A DNA stretch of 64,000 nt from Bacteroidales bacterium (lineage in GTDB: Bacteria > Bacteroidota > Bacteroidia > Bacteroidales > UBA932). Made by a program: the position numbers and the translations under genes. The number at the start of each line of letters is the position of its first letter. The stretch's first letter is position 1. The notes under the pieces were generated by a model, which was given only the letters and a program-made list of their open reading frames with translations, did no database searches and was not told where the DNA came from. The stretch spans positions 1-64,000 of the forward strand of contig SUYR01000012.1 of the NCBI GenBank assembly GCA_015060335.1, written 5' to 3'. Shown piece by piece: positions 17,145 to 25,775 of this stretch.

Positions 17145-18902
17145 ATGAAAATATTTATCAGACATATCCTCAGAACGGCACTGACACTTGCTGTGTCCGC
17201 AGCAGTATCGAATGTCGCTGCAGGACAGGATTACGTCAGTACACCGGTTGAGATATCCAAGGAAAAGGTCAGAATTGACGGAAAGATATGCTATTCTCAC
17301 ATCGTTCTCGAGAAGCAGACACTCTATTCGATAAGCAAGGCCTATGGAATAAGCGTGGATGATATATATAGATTCAATCCCACCTTGAAAGAGACAGGTC
17401 TCAAGAAGAATTCTATAATAATAATCCCTTCACAAGAGGCCCTGAAGTCTGAGAATGCCATTCAGCAGCCAGCTGTCAGGGATGAGATGACTGAGAAAAA
17501 AGAGACTGTAAGAAAAGATGCAGCCAAGGATACTGAAAATACAGTAAAGGAAGATAAGAAAGAGGACAAGAAGATAGAGAAGAAACAGCAGAAGGAGAGG
17601 ACACATAGAATACACATTGCGAAATGGTATGAGGACCTTGATGTAATATCCGAGCAGTACGGGGTCTCAGTCGCAGACATAATGGCAGCCAACAATCTGA
17701 AAGGAAGAAAACTGAGTAAAAGGCAGAAACTCATAATCCCTTATCCGGGAGAAGTCATCACACCTGCAGAAGAAGTAAAGGAAGATACTCTACGAGTGGA
17801 GCCGTCTGTTGAAATCGCGGAGATTGCAGGACAGCAGGACAGCATCGTGAATGTACAGCCCAAGGAAAAAATCAATGCTACGATACTTCTCCCTCTGACG
17901 GAATCTGATGGTGAGCCTATCCGCAACAACATGGACTTCTATTGTGGAGCTCTGCTCGCGGTATATGATCTGGCCAATGAGGGCATCAACTGCAATCTGA
18001 ACGTTCATGACATCCATAGCAATGACACTCCGTTCAGCTTAGAGAGCCTGACAGGAAGCGACGTAATCATAGGCCCTGTTTCAACTGCTGACCTCACACG
18101 TCTGTTCAACGTTATCGGTGACAACACACTGGTAGTGTCACCGCTGGATCCGAGAGCAGAAAAGCTTACTCACAGCCATAGTTCCATGATACAGATCCCG
18201 ACACCTCAGAGTACACAGTACCACGACCTTGTAACATGGCTGGAAGACGATTATGTGGCAGGTGACCGTGTGGTACTCATAACGGAGAAGGGTGCAAGAC
18301 AGACTACAGTGACCACCGTCATGAAAGAAGCTCTGGATTCTTCATCACTCGCCTACAACACATTCTCTTACAGCATCCTTGAGGGACGTGACATATCACA
18401 GCCATTGACTGGCCTGATGAGTCTGGAAGGTAAAAACCGGATTGTCATAGCGTCTGAGAGCGAAGCATTTGTAAACGACGTCATAAGAAATCTCAACCTA
18501 TTGATTTATAACAACATAGACATAACTATCTATGCTCCGTCCAAGATAAGAGGATTTGAGACAATTGAAGTGGAGAACCTGCATAAGACATCTATGCATG
18601 TCAGCCTGGCCTACTATATCGACTATGACGACCCCAAGGTAAAGGACTTCCTGCTGAAATACCGCGCTCTATATAATACTGAGCCTAATCAGTTCGCGTT
18701 CCAGGGTTACGACGTAGCCAGATACTTCATCGAATTATGCTCTAAATACGGAGATGGCTGGAAGGAAAATATTGGCAGTCATGACATGAATATGCTGCAG
18801 AGTACATTCAATATACGTAAGAAGGAAATCGGAGGCTATATTAACGAAGGAGTACGCAGGATAGTATATGAAAACGGATATTCCATAAAGGCAATCAGAT
18901 GA
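17145..18902 (+). CDS. LysM-domain protein with type I periplasmic-binding-like C terminus
   Basis: The protein has 585 residues. A signal peptide (to about residue 26, ...VSNVAAGQ) is followed by a LysM domain at about 46-90 (LEKQTLYSISKAYGISVDDI), a highly charged Lys/Glu linker (about 100-150), a second LysM at about 155-200 (ISEQYGVSVADIMAANNLKG) and a C-terminal region (about 240-585) resembling the Leu/Ile/Val-receptor fold. The architecture suggests an envelope protein held on peptidoglycan that carries a binding module; no ligand can be inferred. Its stop codon abuts the convergent recN end with no intervening base. Confidence 0.8.
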   Translation: MKIFIRHILRTALTLAVSAAVSNVAAGQDYVSTPVEISKEKVRIDGKICYSHIVLEKQTLYSISKAYGISVDDIYRFNPTLKETGLKKNSIIIIPSQEALKSENAIQQPAVRDEMTEKKETVRKDAAKDTENTVKEDKKEDKKIEKKQQKERTHRIHIAKWYEDLDVISEQYGVSVADIMAANNLKGRKLSKRQKLIIPYPGEVITPAEEVKEDTLRVEPSVEIAEIAGQQDSIVNVQPKEKINATILLPLTESDGEPIRNNMDFYCGALLAVYDLANEGINCNLNVHDIHSNDTPFSLESLTGSDVIIGPVSTADLTRLFNVIGDNTLVVSPLDPRAEKLTHSHSSMIQIPTPQSTQYHDLVTWLEDDYVAGDRVVLITEKGARQTTVTTVMKEALDSSSLAYNTFSYSILEGRDISQPLTGLMSLEGKNRIVIASESEAFVNDVIRNLNLLIYNNIDITIYAPSKIRGFETIEVENLHKTSMHVSLAYYIDYDDPKVKDFLLKYRALYNTEPNQFAFQGYDVARYFIELCSKYGDGWKENIGSHDMNMLQSTFNIRKKEIGGYINEGVRRIVYENGYSIKAIR

Positions 18903-20573
18903 TTACTTGCCTGAAAGAAGAGATTCGGCATTTGCGACTGCGGCTTCCGTGAGTGTAGAGCCACTGAGCATACGTGCGACTTCGAGGACTCTCTGCTTGT
19001 CGGAGAGTCTTTCTATTTTTGAAACAGCTCTGGATGAGATAGGATCGATCTCCTTGGAAACAAGATAATGAGCACTGCCCTTTGCAGCTACCTGAGGAAG
19101 ATGAGTGATTGCAAAGACCTGCATATATGTACCCATATTACATATCATGGAGCCCATCTTGTCAGCTACACTTCCTGAGACTCCTGTATCGATCTCGTCA
19201 AAAATCATGGTAGGCATATCTGCATAACGGGCTCTCATAGCCTTGAGGGCAAGCATTATTCTGGACATTTCTCCGCCCGATGCGCACTTTGACACATCCA
19301 CAGCGTTCTTTCCTGTCGATGAGAATCTGAAAGATACCGTGTCACTACCTGTCGGACCTACTGGACAGTCAGAGAGGCTGACTTCAAATATAGCAAAAGG
19401 AAGCTCAAGATCTCTTATAGACTGAGTGAGTTCTCCTGCAAATTTGACGGCTGCTTCACAACGTCTCTGATGAAGCATATCTGCCAGATTACCGAGTTCC
19501 TTTTCTGTCATGGAAATCTCAGACTGCAGCTGCATTCTCTTCTCAATCAACGCCGTCGAATCAAAAAGAAGTTCCGAAAGAGAATCCCTTACTGCAATGA
19601 GTTCGGATTCATCATGGCACGAGTGTTTCTGCATCAACGAATACAGCAGAGACATCCTGTCCTCCACCGCCTCAAGGCGTTCCGGAGAGACATCTATCCT
19701 GGAATTCAAGGCAGACACTTCCGAATATATATCATCAAGCTCTCTACGACAGCTGTCTATCCTTTCCGAAAGCTCAATTACTGACGGCACATATCTGCTC
19801 ACTCGAGAAAGAGCCTTGTCCACTTCCTTGAGGGACGAATCCAATGAGAGCATATCAGAAGACGGAGCGAAAAGCTCTTCGACTGCTGAAAGGGCCGTCT
19901 TGATATCCTCGGCATTTGCAAGCTGTTTCTGCTCCTCCTCCAATTCTTCAAGTTCTCCCACTCTCAAGGATGCTGATTCCAACTGGCGATACTGAGCTTC
20001 ATTATAGTCCTGCTCGGCTGAAATACGGGAAATCTTCTGTTCGACATCCTTCAGCTCAGTACGTTGTGCCGCAAGTGTACGCCAAACATCCATGCATTTG
20101 CTGCGCAGATCTGCATTGCCTGCAAAATAGTCAAGTGTCTCGAGCTGGAAATTCCTGTCAGACAACATAAGTGTCTGATGCTGGGAGTGAATATCGATGA
20201 GGCCTGATGAAATATCCTGCAATACCGTTACAGGAACCGGTGAGTCATTGACAAAGGCTCTTGAACGGCCCGAACGGTTCACAACCCGTCTTATGATAAG
20301 ATGTCCTCCATCCCATTCCACCTCATTTTCTTCCAGAAGCGCTTTTGTCACACCATTGTCCTCTGCCTCAAACTCAGCCTCCACCACGCAATTTTCCGCG
20401 CCGTCAGAGACCATTGATGCGTCTGCCTTCGCTCCCATAAGCAGAGACAGGGCACCGAGAAGAATTGATTTACCGGCTCCGGTCTGGCCCGTTATAATAA
20501 TCAGACCCTCCGGAAAATCAATCTCCAGAGAGTCTATCAAAACGTAATTTCTGACCTGAAGCCGAGACAGCAT
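18903..20573 (-). CDS. recN: DNA repair protein RecN
   Basis: RecN is an SMC-like ATPase that acts early in double-strand break repair. The 556-residue protein has a Walker A motif (GQTGAGKSILLGAL, about 30-43), central coiled coils, the signature CASGGEMSRIMLALK and Walker B TMIFDEIDTGVSG, followed by the AITHLPQVAA switch. It follows the omega-subunit gene by 6 nt and ends exactly where the convergent LysM gene ends. Confidence 0.97.
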   Translation of the reverse strand: MLSRLQVRNYVLIDSLEIDFPEGLIIITGQTGAGKSILLGALSLLMGAKADASMVSDGAENCVVEAEFEAEDNGVTKALLEENEVEWDGGHLIIRRVVNRSGRSRAFVNDSPVPVTVLQDISSGLIDIHSQHQTLMLSDRNFQLETLDYFAGNADLRSKCMDVWRTLAAQRTELKDVEQKISRISAEQDYNEAQYRQLESASLRVGELEELEEEQKQLANAEDIKTALSAVEELFAPSSDMLSLDSSLKEVDKALSRVSRYVPSVIELSERIDSCRRELDDIYSEVSALNSRIDVSPERLEAVEDRMSLLYSLMQKHSCHDESELIAVRDSLSELLFDSTALIEKRMQLQSEISMTEKELGNLADMLHQRRCEAAVKFAGELTQSIRDLELPFAIFEVSLSDCPVGPTGSDTVSFRFSSTGKNAVDVSKCASGGEMSRIMLALKAMRARYADMPTMIFDEIDTGVSGSVADKMGSMICNMGTYMQVFAITHLPQVAAKGSAHYLVSKEIDPISSRAVSKIERLSDKQRVLEVARMLSGSTLTEAAVANAESLLSGK

Positions 20574-20579
20574 GGCAAA

Positions 20580-20900
20580 TTACTCTTCGTCCTGTTTTGC
20601 CATTCTATAGAATACCTCGCCCTGCTGGAACTCTTCAATAGCTACAAGGCTTGGCTTAGGCTGTCTTTCGTAATATTTTGAGATTTCGATCTGCTCACGA
20701 TTCTCGAAAACCTCTTCCATTGTATCGCGATCGTTCTTGAAATCCTCAAGCTTACGGGTAAGTTCCTTCTTCTCTGCAATCGCAATCTGGTTCGCTCTCT
20801 TTGCAAGAATCACAACAGTCTCATAGATGTTTCCTGTTGGCTCTGCGAGGTCGCAAAGGTCTCTTGTCTGTGTGTTTGTAGGTGTTTTCTTTGCCATCAT
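20580..20900 (-). CDS. rpoZ: RNA polymerase omega/Rpb6-like subunit
   Basis: This 106-residue protein matches the Bacteroidetes form of the omega subunit: an N-terminal region reading TRDLCDLAEPTGNIYETVVILAKRANQIA, then a charged stretch and a C-terminal PKPSLVAIEEFQQGEVFYR segment. It stabilises the beta' subunit. Two consecutive ATG codons (20900 and 20897) are possible starts. The gene sits between bamD and recN on the same strand. Confidence 0.85.
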   Translation of the reverse strand: MMAKKTPTNTQTRDLCDLAEPTGNIYETVVILAKRANQIAIAEKKELTRKLEDFKNDRDTMEEVFENREQIEISKYYERQPKPSLVAIEEFQQGEVFYRMAKQDEE

Positions 20901-20956
20901 TATCTAAAATTTATATTTCTCTCTACTTAATTATACCGCCAGTTGCATCACGGGTT

Positions 20957-21844
20957 TCATTTATTTTCATCCTTTTCTGCAACTTTCGACAATTTCTTTC
21001 TCTCCTTTGCAAAATCTTTCTCCGACTTATCTGCATCTTCCGAATCCGCGACATTTCGTCCCAATGCCTTCTGCACCTTGCCATAGACGACATCCAGTTC
21101 CTTTCTGTAATGCGAGTCAGGAAGTTCTCCGACGAAATTGAAATAGTCGTCAATAAATGTCAGATACCTTTCTCTCTGCTTCTGAGGAACGCTGAGAGCT
21201 GCATATTTATAAGATGACATCGCAATATAATAAAGTATATCTTCCCTGTAGATATTCTCGGCATCATCCTTCAGAACATTTCTGAATGCAACTCTTGATG
21301 CAAGATAGTCTTCCATCTTATAGTATAGCTTTGCTCCCTCATACGCCTTCTTATCCAGACGTTCTCCAAGTTCTATGAGCATTTCACGGCAAGAAGCGAT
21401 CTTGTCAGACTGAGGATAATCAATTATATACTCAGAAATTGCATTCATCGCCTTATAAGTAGGAGTCTGGTCGAGCTCATATCTCAAAGTCTGAAGATAC
21501 AGACAGTCCAGGCGAAGATACCTTGCCTCGGGTGCAAAGGGACTTCTCGGATAGTTTGTGACGAATGTATCGAAATTGGTCTCTGCCGTATAGTAATCCT
21601 TGGCATTATAATTACTCAGTCCCCAATAATACTTGACTGTATCATCCTTCTCCGTACCTTCCGTAAGCATGGACAGAGACTCAAAAAGCGCAGCAGACTT
21701 GGAATATTTCTTGTTGTTGAAATATTCGAATGCAGCCTTATATTTTGCATCTACATCATTGCTGTTCAAAAGAATCTCATACTGAGACTTGCACGAGCTG
21801 AAAGCCAAAACCGCCAATAGTGCAAATAGAATTCTATATCTCAT
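20957..21844 (-). CDS. bamD: outer membrane assembly lipoprotein BamD
   Basis: BamD is the essential lipoprotein partner of BamA. The 295-residue protein has a lipobox (LLAVLAFSSC, Cys about residue 18), then TPR-type helices (for example YKAAFEYFNNKKYSKSAALFESL and YNAKDYYTAETNFDTFVTNYPRSPFAPEARYLRLDC). The C terminus is Lys/Glu/Asp-rich. It starts 10 nt after trxB, so the two may be co-transcribed. Confidence 0.92.
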   Translation of the reverse strand: MRYRILFALLAVLAFSSCKSQYEILLNSNDVDAKYKAAFEYFNNKKYSKSAALFESLSMLTEGTEKDDTVKYYWGLSNYNAKDYYTAETNFDTFVTNYPRSPFAPEARYLRLDCLYLQTLRYELDQTPTYKAMNAISEYIIDYPQSDKIASCREMLIELGERLDKKAYEGAKLYYKMEDYLASRVAFRNVLKDDAENIYREDILYYIAMSSYKYAALSVPQKQRERYLTFIDDYFNFVGELPDSHYRKELDVVYGKVQKALGRNVADSEDADKSEKDFAKERKKLSKVAEKDENK

Positions 21845-21854
21845 CTCGAATAAA

Positions 21855-22778
21855 TTATTTCATCTTTAGGAATTTCTCCACATCCAGAGCGGCACGACAG
21901 CCTGAGGCCGCAGCCGTAATAGCCTGCCTGTAGACAGGATCCTGAACATCGCCTGCTGCAAATACTCCCTCCACATTAGTCTTGGACGACTTGCCGTCAG
22001 TGATGATATACCCATCTTTATCCACAGCCACCCATTGGCTGAAAAGTTCGGAATTAGGATGATGACCTATTGCCAGGAAGAATCCGTCAACAGCTATATC
22101 GAAGACCTCACCGTCCTTTCTCAAGAGTCTCGCACCTGTAACGCCATATTCATCACCGAGGACCTCCTGGGTGTTGCAGTTCCAGAGTATCTCGATATTC
22201 TCTGTACTTCTGACGCGCTCCTGCATAGCCTCTGACGCTCTCAGGACGTCCCTTCTAACTATCATATAGACCTTCTTGCAGAGTCCGGCAAGATATGTAG
22301 CCTCTTCGCAGGCAGTATCTCCGCCGCCTACCACAGCCACAGACTTCTTTCTATAGAAGAATCCGTCACACGTAGCACAGGCAGAGACTCCAAGACCTCT
22401 GTATTTTACCTCAGACGGAAGGCCGAGATATTTTGCGGTTGCCCCTGTTGCAATTACAAGAGTTTCAGCCTCGATTTCCTTCTCTGCGTCAATGACCACC
22501 TTGAAAGGTCTTTCTGAAAGATCCACAGAAGTGACAGCACCCATACGTATGTCGGCTCCTAACCTTACAGCCTGAGCTCTCATCTGAGCCATGAGCTCGC
22601 TTCCTCCAATACCGTTCTCAAATCCCGGATAGTTCTCTATATCTGTTGTTGTTGTCAATTGACCACCAGGCTGAACACCTTCATACAAAACAGACCCGAC
22701 ATCCGCTCTTGAAGCGTATATCGCAGCCGTATAACCAGCCGGACCACCTCCGACAATAAGACACTGTACTTTCTCCAT
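21855..22778 (-). CDS. trxB: thioredoxin reductase
   Basis: TrxB is an FAD enzyme that reduces thioredoxin with NADPH. The 307-residue length is standard. The FAD-binding GGGPAGYTAAIYASRA motif (about 9-24), the redox pair in ACATCDGFF, the NADPH-binding VVGGGDTACEEA and the C-terminal GVFAAGDVQDPVYRQAITAA are all present. It leads trxB-bamD and has a -7 element upstream. Confidence 0.97.
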   Translation of the reverse strand: MEKVQCLIVGGGPAGYTAAIYASRADVGSVLYEGVQPGGQLTTTTDIENYPGFENGIGGSELMAQMRAQAVRLGADIRMGAVTSVDLSERPFKVVIDAEKEIEAETLVIATGATAKYLGLPSEVKYRGLGVSACATCDGFFYRKKSVAVVGGGDTACEEATYLAGLCKKVYMIVRRDVLRASEAMQERVRSTENIEILWNCNTQEVLGDEYGVTGARLLRKDGEVFDIAVDGFFLAIGHHPNSELFSQWVAVDKDGYIITDGKSSKTNVEGVFAAGDVQDPVYRQAITAAASGCRAALDVEKFLKMK

Positions 22779-22827
22779 AATAACTTCCTAATTATATCCT
22801 GCCTGAAAACACGAGACAAGCAACCTG

Positions 22828-22835
22828 CAAATATA
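22828..22835 (-). promoter_or_regulatory. -7 element upstream of trxB
   Basis: Minus-strand TATATTTG matches TAnnTTTG, about 50 nt before the trxB start and just beyond the stop codon of the SDR gene. Confidence 0.5.
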
Positions 22836-22844
22836 ATGCTTTTT

Positions 22845-23690
22845 TCAGACTTTCATAAGATGATCCTTCGCCATTCTGTAAATCCATCCCAAAAGACAGT
22901 CAGGGAGGATTATTATTATCGGCAGGAATATCTTGTTCAGAAGACCAGGCATGGTGCCTCTGCATCTCCAGAATGTTGCCCGGAGCGCTCTTCTGACGGC
23001 TTTTTCAGGACTTATCATCACAGTAAGGGCACGTGCAAGCTTCTTCAGGCTTGGCTTGATCCCGATAAGAGGAGTATCTACAGCACCGAAATATGCATTT
23101 GTGACACTTACTCCAGTCCTCTGACATTCTATTCTCAATTCTCTTGAATAATCTCTGACGAAACGCTTGGTACTGCCATACATTCCGATTCCAGGCCAGT
23201 TCATCCACGCTGCAAGCGAAGAAATATTGAGGATATAGCCACACTTTCTTTCCTTCATCGCACCCACATATTTACGGCAGAGCATCAGAGGTGTATTCAT
23301 ATGCACCATCATTATTATTTTCAGCATCCTCTCAGATGTCCTGTCTATAGCCTGGCAATACATCACTCCGGCATTGTTCACAAGCACTTCCACCTCACAT
23401 CCTTCAGCCTGCGTAATATCATAAATCCTGTCTGCAGCATCAGCCACAGAAAGATCCTGAACTATAGGAAGAATCTTCAGATCCTGCTTACTGCCTGCAG
23501 GCACCTTATCCGACGAATTGACCGCCGCCTTGACAAACTCTTCTGTCTCGAGAAGACCGGTCCTGTTTATATCGACCAGAACCACATTATAGCCCTTCAG
23601 AGCAAGCTCCTTTGAATAGATCCTGCCCATTCCGGAAGCTGCTCCGGTAACCAAGGCATATCGCCTGTATCCCTTAAAAACATTTCCCAT
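22845..23690 (-). CDS. short-chain dehydrogenase/reductase
   Basis: A classical SDR of about 281 residues. The NAD(P)-binding TGAASGMGRIYSKELA motif lies near the N terminus, followed by NNAGVMYC, the catalytic region ILNISSLAAWM and the YGSTKRFV motif (Tyr-x3-Lys). A hydrophobic C-terminal stretch (about 245-270) could tether it to the membrane. Starts at 23702 and 23690 are both in frame; MGNVFKGYRRYALVTG at 23690 is the more typical opening. The substrate cannot be deduced. Confidence 0.85.
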   Translation of the reverse strand: MGNVFKGYRRYALVTGAASGMGRIYSKELALKGYNVVLVDINRTGLLETEEFVKAAVNSSDKVPAGSKQDLKILPIVQDLSVADAADRIYDITQAEGCEVEVLVNNAGVMYCQAIDRTSERMLKIIMMVHMNTPLMLCRKYVGAMKERKCGYILNISSLAAWMNWPGIGMYGSTKRFVRDYSRELRIECQRTGVSVTNAYFGAVDTPLIGIKPSLKKLARALTVMISPEKAVRRALRATFWRCRGTMPGLLNKIFLPIIIILPDCLLGWIYRMAKDHLMKV

Positions 23691-23716
23691 ATCTTTGTGC
23701 AATTCAAAAAACAGCG

Positions 23717-23724
23717 CAAAGATA
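23717..23724 (-). promoter_or_regulatory. -7 element upstream of the SDR gene
   Basis: Minus-strand TATCTTTG matches TAnnTTTG, 27 nt before the start at 23690 and back-to-back with the promoter of the Fur-family gene. Confidence 0.5.
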
Positions 23725-23740
23725 TTAAAAATATCGCATA

Positions 23741-23772
23741 TTTGGAATTTTGAATTATTCTAAATATCTTTG
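23741..23772 (+). promoter_or_regulatory. promoter of the Fur-family gene (probably leaderless)
   Basis: TTTG (23741-23744) and TATCTTTG (23765-23772) are 20 nt apart, close to the Bacteroidetes consensus. The ATG at 23777 is only 5 nt beyond the -7 element, which is about where transcription should begin, so the message would have essentially no leader. Confidence 0.7.
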
Positions 23773-23776
23773 TAGC

Positions 23777-24226
23777 ATGAATACACACAAATGCCCTACT
23801 TTGGAAGAATTCAAGGAAATTCTCAAGAAACATTCGCTGAAGGCGACTCCTCAGAGACTTGCTGTCCACGAGGCCATGATTGAACTCGGTCATGCCTCAG
23901 CAGACATGGTTACAGAAAAAATCAAAGCCAAAGAGACCGCAAAAGTCACTCTGGCTTCGGTTTATAATATTCTGACGCATATGGCCATGCTCAAAGTCTA
24001 TAGCTACAGGCTGAGCGCCAACAACAAGATGTATTTCGATGTCAACACATTCAAGCACATCCATCTGTACGACCATGAGAACCATATTTTCAAGGATGTG
24101 GTCGATGATGACCTCATTGCCCTGATAGAGTCTCATCTGATGCGCAAGAAAATCAAAGGATACAAGATCGAGGGTGTCGATATCCAGATTGTTGCACATC
24201 CTACAAAGAAGAAGTACCTCGTCTAG
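23777..24226 (+). CDS. Fur-family transcriptional regulator
   Basis: A Fur/PerR-like metal- or peroxide-sensing DNA-binding regulator of 149 residues. The winged-helix region reads LKKHSLKATPQRLAVHEAMIELGHASADMV and VTLASVYNILTHM; the dimerisation half contains HIHLYDHENHIFKDV, aligning with the usual HHHLxCxxCGxVxD. Both CxxC zinc pairs are missing (the only Cys is residue 6), so it lacks the structural zinc site of most Fur proteins. Start at 23777 is set by the promoter. Its last 26 bases overlap the end of convergent cstA. Confidence 0.85.
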   Translation: MNTHKCPTLEEFKEILKKHSLKATPQRLAVHEAMIELGHASADMVTEKIKAKETAKVTLASVYNILTHMAMLKVYSYRLSANNKMYFDVNTFKHIHLYDHENHIFKDVVDDDLIALIESHLMRKKIKGYKIEGVDIQIVAHPTKKKYLV

Positions 24227-25670
24227 TTCCCTTGATTATACAGAATACAAACAAAGCGATAGCTGTCACGATTCCTGTCACATATCCGACAATCGGAGCA
24301 AGTCCGAAGCCAAGAGGAGCGACCAGGATGAAACATACACAGATGAAAGTCAGGAAAGCTGCTGGAATTGAACACATCCAATGCGGCTTTCCTTTATTTA
24401 TGAGGTAGGCAGATGCTGTCCACATGACAATGGCAGCCAGCACCTGATTAGCAATGCCAAGATAGCTCCATGCAGTAGAGAAATCAACCTTGCAGAACAT
24501 GAATGCGACAGCAAATATCGGGAGACAGATCACAAGACGCTTTACGACAGGCTTCTGGTCATATTTCAACATATCTGCCAAAGAAAGTCTCAGGCTTCTG
24601 AATGCCGTATCACCTGATGTAATCGGACAGATAACTACTCCAAGAATGGCAACCACCGCTCCCACCTTGCCAAGCCAGCTCTTACATATCATATCTACAA
24701 GATCCGCTGCCTGAGCATTTCTGACGATTACTCCGTTGATTTCAGTACCTACTGAGGTCATTGCGTTATTGAGTCCTTCAGGACCGCCGCAATATGCGAT
24801 TGCTGCAGATGCCCATATCATAGCTACAATACCTTCAGCGATCATCGCGCCATAAAATACAGGACGGGCATATTTCTCATTCTTGAGACAGCGTGCCATC
24901 ATAGGAGACTGCGTGGCATGGAATCCGGAAATAGCACCACATGAAATGACGATGAACATCATCGGAAAAATAAGATTCTGTTCAGGATTCGAGTGCCAGT
25001 TCTTCAACACAGACGGAGTGAGCTCCAACATCTCGTGAGTACCGTTGATATCTCCGACCACAAGCATGACACCAACTCCAAAAGCCATGAAAAGAAGTGT
25101 GGCGCCCATGAACGGATAAATCGAGCCGATGATCTTGTCAATCGGCAGGAGTGTTGCAATTATATAATATCCGAATATCACATAAAGCCATATCTCTTTG
25201 CTCACACCTGTCAGATTCTGCATCAGTCCGGACGGGCCTATGACAAATGAGACTCCGACAGCAATCAGAAGGAATATCACTACGATGTTCAGAAATACCT
25301 TCATTCCGTTGCCAAGATATTTTGCCGTCAGCTCCGGCATATTGACACCACCGTTTCTCAAAGACATCATACCGGCGAAGAAATCATGTACGGCTCCCAT
25401 GAAAATACAGCCTACCACAATCCATATATAGGCTGCAGGTCCGAAAGCAGCACCTGAAACAGCACCGAAAATCGGACCGAGGCCGGCAATATTCAGAAAC
25501 TGGATTACAAAGACCTTCCATGTAGGCATGGGTGTAAAGTCCACACCATCAGCGAGTTCATAAGCAGGGGTCTTTCTTGAGGGATCTACATCAAGATATT
25601 TACCGACAAGTTTGCCATAGAGGAAATATCCTGCTACAAGCAATAGAATAGATACTATAAATGTAATCAT
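24201..25670 (-). CDS. cstA: carbon starvation CstA-family transporter
   Basis: CstA proteins are multi-helix inner-membrane transporters, in E. coli linked to peptide and pyruvate uptake. This 489-residue form is the short type common in Bacteroidetes. It retains FLNIAGLGPIFGAVSGAAFGP, FFAGMMSLRNGG and CPITSGDTAFRSLRL. About a dozen hydrophobic helices are evident. A -7 element is at 25690. It ends by overlapping the Fur-family gene by 26 nt. Confidence 0.92.
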   Translation of the reverse strand: MITFIVSILLLVAGYFLYGKLVGKYLDVDPSRKTPAYELADGVDFTPMPTWKVFVIQFLNIAGLGPIFGAVSGAAFGPAAYIWIVVGCIFMGAVHDFFAGMMSLRNGGVNMPELTAKYLGNGMKVFLNIVVIFLLIAVGVSFVIGPSGLMQNLTGVSKEIWLYVIFGYYIIATLLPIDKIIGSIYPFMGATLLFMAFGVGVMLVVGDINGTHEMLELTPSVLKNWHSNPEQNLIFPMMFIVISCGAISGFHATQSPMMARCLKNEKYARPVFYGAMIAEGIVAMIWASAAIAYCGGPEGLNNAMTSVGTEINGVIVRNAQAADLVDMICKSWLGKVGAVVAILGVVICPITSGDTAFRSLRLSLADMLKYDQKPVVKRLVICLPIFAVAFMFCKVDFSTAWSYLGIANQVLAAIVMWTASAYLINKGKPHWMCSIPAAFLTFICVCFILVAPLGFGLAPIVGYVTGIVTAIALFVFCIIKGTRRGTSSL

Positions 25671-25689
25671 AGATTAATTTTTGTGACAT

Positions 25690-25720
25690 CAAATGTACCA
25701 TGTTTAGAGTTCAAATGCAA
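25690..25720 (-). promoter_or_regulatory. promoter of cstA
   Basis: Minus-strand TACATTTG (25690-25697) and TTG (25718-25720) are 20 nt apart, and the -7 element is 19 nt from the cstA start. Confidence 0.6.
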
Positions 25721-25775
25721 CAATTCACTCAAAAATCGCATCTTGATGTGGATTATAAGAATGTAAAACGTTATT

